64,000 nt of DNA, taken from the NCBI GenBank assembly GCA_963402885.1, contig OY727093.1, positions 19,429,161-19,493,160 of the forward strand. Direction: 5' to 3'. Shown here in pieces: positions 12,401-24,400 of the stretch. Made by a program: the position numbers and the translations under genes. The number at the start of each line of letters is the position of its first letter. Position 1 is the first letter of the stretch. The notes under the pieces are model-generated. The model saw nothing but the letters and a program-made list of their open reading frames with translations. It made no database searches and had not been told where the DNA came from. The stretch comes from Antedon bifida. Lineage: Eukaryota; Echinodermata; Crinoidea; Comatulida; Antedonidae.

Positions 12401-15400
12401 CTCATTATAGAATAGAAATGTGGAACCGTGACCACTAAAATAGACCAATCACACCGTTTTCTTTTAATACGTCATTTATCCACGGTTAATTATTTAAAAA
12501 TGTGATTTTTTACAATAATTTATGTCAATATTTTCTTCTGCAGCCAGTAGATGGTAATTGGCCTTCTTTAGAAGAAGCGTATGGTGAAAGAGTGCCAACG
12601 GACAGAACAAATGCCGATGTAATTTCTAGTCCTACCTCCGATAAATTGCATGAGTTACCAATACCAATTTCTACATCGTCACCATTCAAGGTATGTATAA
12701 ACATTCAATGTCCGTATAATCTTGATGATTTAAAATGAATTCTTTGTGTTAATTACGTTCGCATCAACTATCAATTATAAATAAACAAAGGTTGCTGAAA
12801 TTTAAAAAAAGTTGCGTAACGCTAATGATTGACAATATTTTTTTCGAATAAACACATGGTCAAATCTAAGAAAAACCGCCCTTACTACGCGTGCGGAACA
12901 TCTATTTCCCACATATGAATTAATTGACTCTCAATTTTAATTTTCAGTCGAATGAAAATAGTTGGTCCTTTTTAGGGGAAGCAGATGGCAATGCTGACAA
13001 ATCTTTCGAAAAGTTAAATGATGCCAGTTACAATTGGGCTTCGATAGGAGAAAAAGATACTGCAGAAGGATGCGATGAGTCGCCGACAAACAACCAGCCG
13101 ATACGTGACGATTCCGAGGTGTCAAAGCAGCCGCCAGACGAAGACCACATATTGATCCCTGAGGTGAATATTCATTGTACACACTAAAGGCCCATTTGCA
13201 TTAGGGCGATAACGATCGACGATAAATAGATAAATATGCATTTTTCATCATTTTTTGCTCCCACTGAAACAAAAGAAAATTTAAAAAGTTTTCATTCTAG
13301 CACTATAGGATAGCCATCTATGCTGCCTTTGATGAAAATTATATTTTCACACGTCCAATCAAATGACGTCAATAATATCGTGACAATTTTTTACTGATCA
13401 TGACGTCATTTGAAAACCTGATTAACATTATGTTAATTACTGAACTGGTATGTTAAGGCTTAATATAGGATTGGCACTTCAGAAAAAACTGTAGTTACGT
13501 TAGTGTCAACTAATATTCCAACATTTATGATACATAAGTATTATTGAAATCGTTTTAACTTGTTTTATTGTTTTTTTTTGGTTAAGGATCATCACGCTAT
13601 TCATCAACCGCTGAAGCAAGCCACATCAAAACCAAAGCAATTTACTCCGCCTGGTGCAATAATCGGTTCTGGAAATTTTTTAGACATAATTGATATTTTG
13701 GAGGCGATGATGAATTTTTTACCAAGTGGTCCCAGGGTACCAGATGGCCTAAAGAACAATGTTTATTTTGTAATAAACGATCGTGAGAATGTGTTGCGAC
13801 GTTCGACAGGAAAGACGTCCGTGTATCGAGATGATTGTGGGGCATGGAACAGTAAAACGTCATCGTACTACACGCCATATATCATAGATTCCAGAGGTTG
13901 TTTGTCTTATGTGGATCTTAAAGATGGATTGTATTGTAAAACCTTCAAAAGAAAACGAATACCGCTCGAACCGCAACCACTTGAAGAGGATATAATTGTT
14001 TTCCGAAGATATTATGCGACATTAAAAGCAAACAAAGAGTACAAAAAGAGAGTTACCAACGTGACGAAATGTTCCGAAAAGTTTGATAAACTCAAAGACT
14101 TATGCGTCGTTGAATATGTAGGCATCCATCCCGGGGTTAATGCCCCTCATGGTAACGCCATTAAAAACTCTCACGAATTTATAAGGTCAGCGGAGGAAAC
14201 ACAGAAAAAAATCAAAGAAATGGTTAAAAACGCGACTCCACGCGAAGTATACCAACAACTTGTATTAGATGAAAACAGCATTGTGCCACCGCCAAGAGAT
14301 TTGAAGCATGTACAGAATGCAAAGTTCATGGAAGGCATCAAATCAAACCCAACAATTTATCACAGAAAAAATATTGCAGATGACATCCTTGTACTTTTGA
14401 ATACATATTATGACAACAAATTCATTAGGGAGATAATTTACAATGGCAAAGAAAATCCGCCGTCAGTAGTTTTATATTTTGATGAACAAATACCAGACAT
14501 TTCGAAGTTTTGCGACCCATCTTCAGAACATCCTAGTGTGTTGGGTATTGATCGTACGTTCAACCTTGGAGCCTGTTTTGTGACTACAACAGTATATCAC
14601 CACACCAACATTTACAGGAAAACTACAAATTTGCATCCTATTATGCTTGGCCCAGTGTTTTTACATTGGGATGGACTTTTTGAGACATATCAACGATTTT
14701 TATCGCATCTGCAAGGTAAACTTCATGGAACTGGAATAGGTGGGTCACAAGTCACGGGAAACAACTTGATATTTGGTTCAGATGAGGAATTAGCAATCAA
14801 AAAAGCAATTCAGCTTACATTCCCGTCGTCATCGCACATTCTCTGTATACGCCATCTGGAGAAAAATGTACGAAGACATCTTCAAAAGATTGGTACAAAA
14901 GAAAATGACGCAAAAAAATTAATGAACGCTATTTTTGCAAAACAAGGTTTACTTGGGTGCGAAGACGAACACGATTTCCAAAAAATGTCAATGTTACTAA
15001 AGGAAAAAATCGTTAAAGAAAATCCTGATTTCGTAGAATACTACGGAAAATTGGCCATCAATTTATTAAAATACGCTATTTTGCCGCACAAATCAAACAC
15101 ATGGTTGCCGTTTGATTGGAAGAACAATTCTTGCGAGAGCATTAACAATATATTAAAATTAGCAACTAACTGGAAAACATTAAAAGTACCCGACCTGATT
15201 GACAAGATAAAAGATATCGTGAAACTACAATTGCTGGACATTCGCAGAGCAATACATGGTGCTGAAAATTTTAAATTGGCACCATGGGTAGAGAAGAAAT
15301 TCACCGTTTCGAATTACGATTGGCAAAGAAAATCAAATGAGTCAAAAGAACAGTTATACAATGCATTCACAAATGTAAACGTGAAAAAGCGGAAAAGAAA

Positions 15401-18400
15401 CGAAACATCAACCAATGGACTTTTAACAATTCCTACAGCACCGAGAAGTGCACGAAAACCAGGACAAAGGAAAAGAATTAAATGTGCAAAAACTATAACT
15501 CTTAACGTTTGAAATAGAAGAACACTTAGTACAATCTTTTAATACAATCTATTAATTAAAATACTCATTATTGCGTTTCACGATATCCATTACCTTAGTA
15601 ATCAGGTCAGATAATTTTAATGTTTCCAGTTAATTGCTAATTTCAATGTATTGTTTGTGCTCTTGCCAAAAAATATTCTTCCAATCAAACGATCAACATA
15701 ATGTTTGATAGTCTTATTTGATTTTAATTATTACGCTTATTAAAAATGTACATTATTTAAAGTAAAATCATTGTAATATGCTGTTATAAGTACGACAGAG
15801 TACAGTACCAGATTATGATTTTGATTATCCTAAAAATATATGATGCAATGAAAGTAATAAATATATATGTGGACAAGATTACGAAATAGCTTATTGTTTT
15901 TTTTAATAAAATGAATGTTTGTGTGCCCATGACACTGATACAAAGGTACTCCGAACGAGGTGTATAATATGCATGCAATCTGTGGCCTAATCCATGTACA
16001 ATGTTTGCAACTACGACCATACAACACCCGCAATGCCGACAGGATTCGCAATGTCAATTGTCATAGTAACAGTCCTCTACCTTATTTGATTAACTTAATC
16101 AACGAATTTAATTTGTGAGTTGCGCCCTTCGATCCTTTTTTTTTAAAAATTGTAATCATTTATTTTAATGTTATCATGAAATGCAATTCAGCTTGGGACG
16201 CATGCGTCCCTATATGCTGCTATATTTTATGAATTGTTTTTGTAATTTTGTTGTTTTCATTTTTGAATAAAGATATACCAGTCAATAATATATACCTATC
16301 ACAGTTTCTCCAACAGTATCCGTTATTATGTTATCGTATGTTATTTGTTATGTTATCGTTACCCATTTTGAAATACGAAACATGATAAAAACATTATGAA
16401 AAAAAAATGAAAGAAATCGCAAAATGAAACATCAACCAATGGCCTTTTTAACAATTCCTACAGCACCCAGAGTGCACGAAAACGATGACAAAGGGAAATA
16501 ATTAAAATTAATGTGCAAAAAAAATGTTATCGTATGCTATTTGTTATGTTATCGTTACCGATTTTGTCATACAAAACATGATAAAAACATACTGTCAAAA
16601 GAAAGACTAATCGCGCAATCGATTGGTGTATTTTATGTGACTGACTAAAGTAACAAAAAAGCATCGGTAGCGCCTCATAGTTGACCGTTGAATACAATAC
16701 ACAAGAGACACGGATGAATGCGTTCATTTCGTTGCTATAATGTTTATCAAACGCATTCGGTTCTGGAATACGACGGCGAGAAATTCAACTTTAAACTTCA
16801 ATTTTTATCAGTTTCTGAAGGAATTAAGCTTTGAAATTTGCAATATACCCTTAATAATCAATTCCAAACAGGTGGCTGCTCTCTGGTGGTAGGATTTATT
16901 GCTCTAGTAGGTATCTGGTGGTATCTGGTGGTATCTGGTGGTATCTGGTGGTGTTTAGTAGGACCCCTAAAAATACAGCATTGTCATTCGAATACACAAC
17001 ACAAATTGATTGTTTTGTTACACACCTACTGTTTTAAACTAATTGTATTCAAATTAAATTACTAATATGGCACTTCTATAAATTGATTCTTAAGGGCTAG
17101 GCTCACATGTTGCCCACAGATCTGAGAAAAATAGATTTCATCCATAGTAAATTATTGTATTTTTACAGTTTTTCAGCCTACTGTATATGCACATTTAGAT
17201 GTTATTTACAGCCTATAATATTTCATTAAACATTGGTGAAAGATTTTGTAATTATTATAATTTGAGGTTTACAACCACACAAATAAATATCAGAATCAGC
17301 TGGAAATGGATGCTTGAATAAGAAACTGCATCAATCCTAATGATCCTCATCGCCACCAATACGTCATTTAGGAATAATCACTTTATTTACAAATGTTTAC
17401 AACTGGTTAGAATATTCAAACATGGATGATGATTTTGTAACTACTGCAATAAAGCTTTGCGTCACAGGGCTAAGTTAATGTTGTCAGATTTTTTGTGGTC
17501 CTACTATGACATAAATTGTACTTCAATGGTACTTTAATAGTACACTGAGAATGAATCAAGCTAGTGATGTGGAGGTTGTGGATTCTACTCCCACCCAAGA
17601 ATTACTTACAATTTTTTTTACAAATGTTTTCAAATAAGTAAGGATCGGGAAAAAGACCTGACAAATTATTATAATAATATGTTATATAATGCTCTTTTCT
17701 TACAGAACTGTGTGTCGGGTTGACGACTGTTGAACTCTGTTTGTTACAAAAATACATGCAATACTTGTGTGGTATTGGATTTAATAAAATATGTTAAAAG
17801 AAAATGCATTAGTTTAAACTGGAATAAAGTTAAAATAATAATGCAGGCAGGTTAGACACATTAGCTAAAGATGAAAAGCACACACCCATCTAATACAACT
17901 CTTTGCTTTTTTATGGTTTTTATCTTCATTTGTATTGGAATTTTTGTAATGTATAATCATTTTATACCTCCATGGTATAAAACACCTGCTTTACTTGTAT
18001 TCTTGACTAATAAACGATGAACAACACTATTAAATGTTCAGATTTTCGTAGAAATGTGAATTCTTTTCACGAGGAGGTTGTTCTTTGCTTCCAAAAGTGG
18101 AGCACAGCCTAGCTTGTAGCTAGTTTTGTCTAAAGCAGTAGATGTGTTATAAAACAAATAATGAATGTACTGTATTTGATGAATGGTGAGAATATTTCAT
18201 TTGTTAAAAGATTCACTTCCCTATTTAACAAGGCTCAGTCAATCCTTCAATTCATTAAATATTCTCACTATCCAACTCTTAAAAACTCATTGATTTGATT
18301 TTTTATAACATTGCTAGTCTTTAGTATTAAATGTTATGGATTGGAAAGTATTCTGAAATATCTTTAATAAAAACATATTGGTGGCACAGTGTGTCATATT

Positions 18401-21400
18401 GCAGAGAATTATACTCTTTTACATGATGACCGTTCATTATTGGTAACAACAATGAAAGTATCGTTCGATAGTTTCTCCCATGTATTAATATACAAATAAT
18501 GAATGTTTATGAGTGTAATGGTACAAATAATGGCATGAGGTGAATGATGAAAGGTTTATATATCAACGAGGCAACGCCGAGTTGATATTTAACCTTTCAT
18601 CATTCACTAAATGCCATTATTTGTACCATTACACGAATATAAAACATTCATTATTTGTTTTATATAACATCTAAATAGATTCCTGTTATTTGAATCATGG
18701 AGGTATAAAAATATTTTTATACCTCCATGGTTGAATCAAATAAAAGGTAGCCCTAGCCAAGGCCTACATTTCATTCAAATTGATTAATAATACTGTAACA
18801 TTTGGTTTTTAATAATATTATACTAAATGTTATATTTATATAGATTTTATAAACACACCTACTTTAGTGTTAAAGATGTATTGTCCCTTTGACTAATTCC
18901 AAAAAAATAAAAAATAAAAGATTTTGAAAAAAGGTGGGTCATTTTGAAGTATCATAATAGTTATTAACTATCACCAAAAATTTGTCGGAAAAGAAATCAT
19001 TTAACTGAAATACAGCCGTTTTTTTGTTTAAAAAATAACTTTGACTTCCAGTCAAAGTTTTCGATCAAAACATATCCCATAATGAAACGCGCTTGTTTGG
19101 CTACTCTGTATGCATATTTCATAAAACTTCCTCACAATCTGTGTGAAAATACCTTCTCAACTGTGACGAGTTGTAAACAATCCTAATTAGCATATGCATA
19201 ATGCGTACTCATGGTTTGAAATCTTTGTTTACTTTCGCTTGCGACGATTTTCCAGACGAAATGTAATCAAACTAATTTACCTGTTAATTACGTAAACTTG
19301 TTGTTTTTGGCTCAAATTTTCGACTTAAAGTGAATAACTTTAATATTACTTTGATATGGCCAATTTAAATTTATAATATTTTGACCTTCATTTTTTTGTG
19401 TTTCAAGGGACAATATACATCTTTAATTATTTCAACAAACAACCAAACAATCCTAGACTTAGCAAGACTGCTAGGTCTAGCTTAATACTAACAGACCTAG
19501 GCCTACTAGGCTAGACCTAGTATTGGCTAAAAGAAAAACTTCGACAGACAATTGAAACTTATCTAGGCTAATTATGGTTTTTCCAAAGATTAATTAATAA
19601 AAATCCTAAAAACGATCTAAAGCTAATTTAAATGCCTTTTTGAATGAAATTAGTACATATAAATCTCCAAATCGTACACAAAAATCTGCTGCTGCATATA
19701 GTGTTGTTTACAAAAAAAATGGCCAAGATAACAGGTGGCGCTGTTTTATTTCACAGTAATTTGTACACTTAATTTTTTTTCATCCGCGAAACGTTTTTTT
19801 TTGTACACAAAAATGTTTAAAAAGTGCTATTAAACGATCGTTTAATAGTGTGTACTATTGCATGCCATGTGACCCACAATCGTCCAATCAAATGACAGGA
19901 ATTTATATGTGTTATATAATCCGAGAGTACAAACCTCTGCCTACTGTAAAACTCCCCTACATAAAATATCCCCGGAAAATATATATATCTATATATAAAT
20001 TATGGTTAATTCTGACATAGGCGAGCACAATGCAAAAACTTCGGTATAAATCTCCGCCTTGGTTATTTACATTATCTATCTTAGATGTACCGCGAAACGT
20101 AGATTTGATAACATTAGTTTTCAGTACTACGCTATTTTTCCATTTTTGTCTTTTACAACAACAAAATTTAGCGTTACCTATCGAAATTTGTGGATATGAC
20201 AGGGTTATTTTCACACACTCCCGCTGTTGTTCAACTGGCTTCCGGGTCCGTCACTTCCGGCAAAATGGCCGTTGGTGGTGACATTCAATATTAAATACAA
20301 ATATTTTAGTGATTCAACGTATCGTCGTGAACTAGGCCTACTGCAATTAATTTGTTTTAGATATTCAACTAATCAATTATATTGATTAAAGGCATTTACT
20401 TTACGTGAAATACAATTTGTTTTAGTAATTTAACTATTATTGAAGGCCTTTACTTTTACGTGAACTACAATGTGATTTATAGTGATTCAACTGAATCGTG
20501 AACTACAATTTATTTGTTTTAGATATTCAACTATCAATAATAAATTTGTTTTAGTAATATAACTAATTATTTATGCTATTTATTAATCATTTTATCAAAT
20601 TTAGGTGCAATTCAATGTGACTATAGGAGGCTAATTGAACTAATTATTTATGCTATTTATTAATCATTTAATCAAATTTAGGTGTGATTCAATGTTACTA
20701 TAGGAGGCCTGATAGGCCTACCAGGGAAACACCTTTACTGTTTATATTATCGATTATTTATGTTGCTTGCTCTATTTATAATTATAAATGGTGTCTACGA
20801 CCAATATATAAGTAGGCTACGAAAGTTGTTATTTGATCATTTTGTTCAAAAATTAACAAGATGCTGTTGTCATGATATATTGTGATACAAATGTTAAAGC
20901 CCCGCTCACTGTCATCCACTTTGATAAACTATGCTTTTGGTCTCTTGGTACGGTCATATTAGAGACTGTTTCAGTGATTTATGACCCCTATTAACGGTTT
21001 CCTCCTGTGTGTAACGTTCAGATAATATTATATAATAATATAATATGTATATTATACGTATATTGTTCTTTACAATTATATTATTTGCATCTTATGTTCT
21101 TACTGTATGATTAGTACCAATTACTCATCAGTCATATGCACAGTTGTCAGCCGGGCCTCAATTTCCAGAGGCGTTGGTCATGTTTTTGAAGACCATTCGG
21201 GTACACCCACTAAAGGGTGCGCGAGCGAAGCGAGCGAACCCTCTAGTTTTTAAAAAATTTTGTTTTATTAGTTCTAAGTGTAAATAGGCTAACTGCACAC
21301 TACAAAGTTGTGGATGAGAGTTTGGTGTAATGGTTATGTATCCAGCCTCTCACAGTTGAGGTAGTTGGTTCAATTCTTGCTGAGGTTTTTTTTATTATTG

Positions 21401-24400
21401 TTATTATTTTTTTTTTTTTATTTCTTTTTTTTTGTGGACCCTGATCTTTGACCCTGACCCTTCAAAATTTAACCACAATTATATGATGAGTCATTGATCA
21501 TTGTGGCTAAGTTTGGTGAGAATCGGATAAAAACTGTGGTCTCTAGGCAGTAAAATAGTTTTTTTTTAGTTGTGACCTTGACCTATGACCTTGACCTATG
21601 ACCTTTCCCCTCAAAATCGAACTTGTCCGAGCTTTTGGGGCATAGATCATTGTGGCCAAATTTGGCCAGGTTAGGATGAAAACTGTGGCCTCCAGGCTGT
21701 TCATAGACAGACAGACACACACACACAAACACCCAAACATACAGGGGTGAAAATGTAACCTCCTTGGCGGAGGTAATTATAGTAGACCATACAACAGTGA
21801 AAGATAATGTATTGTTTCTGTTGATGTTTGGATTGTAATACTATACTATAATATTACATAGCCTATGTAAATACGTGAACGTGATTGGTTGAAACTGCAT
21901 CACATGACTACCGCTGTGAGGATTGTAAATCGTATATATCCTCGAGTACGATGAAATTGACTGAGTAATTTTCGCGTAATTATCATGTCCCTATCAACAA
22001 ACATATAAAAATCCAGCAAATTCTCGAGTACGATGATATTGACTGTGTAATTTTCGTGTGGCAACACTCGCGTTTGGCGATAAATAAACGAAAGTCATCT
22101 ACTGGGACTCGCTATGATTTGTCCACACCATCACAAGGAAATATATTCCCTCGAACAAAATATCATTCCCTCTGGGATGTCAAATCTTATATTTAACCTC
22201 AATATCTGTATATTGTTGTATTATAGGGCTTTTTTCTGTGTATTTCAGAATAACGAAAAAGAAAACAAATTTTCAGTGAGTGTGATTTGAATAAAAATAA
22301 TAATAATAAATATATTAGCTGGTACAACACGTACCATCATCATACCTGTATGCCTTAACTATCCTTTGGAGTAGAGCATTAGCTATCTGATTAGTTACTT
22401 CAGAGTCATCAATAAGCGATATAAAGAATTGGTTCTGTGGAAATAATCATAGTTTTCATAAAGTATTACTTCAGTTAAAGGAAAATCTTAGGCTGGGGTA
22501 TATATGTATTGTCATTGATATCACAATGTTAATTAGGAAAAGTATTAGATCACTAGTTTTAAAGCTCAGCTACAAGGCATGAATTTTAGATATGTTTGCT
22601 TAAACGTACATAAAAATGTGTAACAGAAATCATGATGGAAAAATACAGAATATAGCTTTTTTCAGTAGTTAGGTAGTTCAAGCTAATACTGAAGATCATG
22701 TTACAGTGTACATGGTGTGTCGAGGCCGACTCGCTTCTAGTTTTGGTGGTGGAACAAGTCTTCTTGAATAAGGACTATAAACCGTAGGTCCAGTAGTTTA
22801 AAAGTGTGTGTACTTTTAAAAAACCCAGTTCATCATTCAAGACCTCTATGAACTGGTTCACAAAAAAAGCCACCATGTCAGGAGGATTACCACCTATCTG
22901 ATAGGGCAGTGCTTAATTACTATAATTATTATTGGTAATCCTTGGCAATGTGCCTAAAGACTAAAATTTTAAAAATAGATATTACACCTCAATATAAATG
23001 TAATGTTCAGCTGTTTGAATGGCATGAACATATGCGGTCTGTATAGAATCCTCTGTGAATTTCATACCACTTGACCAACTGCCTATAGAACGCAAAAGCT
23101 GAAATAAAAATAAGGTAGTTTCAACCTATTTTTACACAGCATAAATAGTGGAAATATCTGCAGTGAACCTGCAAAATTAATTTTTCTTTTATAATTCATA
23201 TTGTGTATATATTAAATATTTACAGCATATAACATCCATTCCTAACTAATTTTTTCACAACCTTTACTGATTTGCATGTGGGTACATTAAAGCCTAATAC
23301 AAATTACACAATTGTTCTATACCTGGCATTTGCAGTGAGTTCCTTGCGACTTGTAAGCTTCATGGACTTTGATCTTTGAAGTTGATTTTGGAACCAACAG
23401 CACATATGAATCTTTTTGCTTCACTTTTTCAAGCTATGGAAAGGAAAAATTGAATATGTCCATCTTCAGTATAAATTAGAAATAAAAGTTCAACAGTTCA
23501 AAACATGATGAATTCTTGGAAAATAGTGTAGTTTCCTCATAAATGGCAATTGGTAGTAAAGTATTTGAAGTCTTAAAGACTATAAAATAATCTAGTACAG
23601 AAACACATACATTAATTATACTTTCATTAAATAAATTATGTTTAACACCTAAATAAATTCATTTGCTTGAACGATTGTGAGTCACATGGCGTGCAATAGT
23701 ATGTACTATTGAACGGTCATTCAATAGTACTTTTTTCCGTGTACAAAAAAAAAATCTTTTCATGTTGGGAAAATATTTTTTTTTATACCTTTATTTTTTA
23801 AATACAACAGTGCCGACTAAAAGGCTTACCTTTTATTCAATATGATTCAAATGACAGGAATCTATTTAGATGTTATATAAAACAAATGATGAATGTTTTA
23901 TATTCATGTAATGGTACAAATAATGGCATTTGGTGAATGATGAAAGGTTATATTTCAACTCGGCTTTGTCTCGTTGAATTGCCGAGTTAAAATATAACCT
24001 TTTATTATTCATCTCATGCCATTAATTGTAACATTACACCCATAAACTTTCATTATTTGTACATTATCACAGTGATATCTTTTCAATGATGCAACAGCAT
24101 GGAGCTATTTATTAAAATAAAATAATATTATTCAGTATGTAATCTATACAAATAATTTTGATTGTAAAATATAAAAGTTTTAGTGGATATTACAAGAATT
24201 GTTTTTGAAAGGAAAATTTTTCTGGGGTCATTCCCCTGAAAATAAGTTCCTAGAAGTCCTTTTCCTATATTAACCTTTTCAGAAGAGGAAATCATGAATG
24301 AATCCATCCCCTCTTGATGCAGATAATCAAAGGGACGAGCCTGGGCTGATGCTGAAATCTTACCTTAGATGCATTCCATCTTTGTATAAAATGTCTTGAG

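Larger units (their letters stand above)
11981..16966 (+). mobile_element. MULE-type DNA transposon, apparently full length (4986 bp)
   Basis: Bounded by perfect 10-bp direct repeats and by terminal inverted repeats starting GGGTCCTACTAAACACCACC. Left TIR about 11981-12274, right TIR about 16662-16966, near-identical apart from copy number of a 10-bp subterminal repeat and a few substitutions. Carries a spliced transposase on the plus strand (12544-15512), opposite to PLD. A 9-11 bp duplication with long TIRs is the Mutator-like signature. The intact reading frame, exact duplication and matching TIRs all suggest recent insertion. It sits in PLD intron 18, far from the splice sites. Confidence 0.92.

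Noticed and set aside
12502-12543. Start of the transposase at the GTG near 12502
   Set aside because: The bases just before 12544 form a good polypyrimidine-AG acceptor, so the frame upstream is more likely intron.
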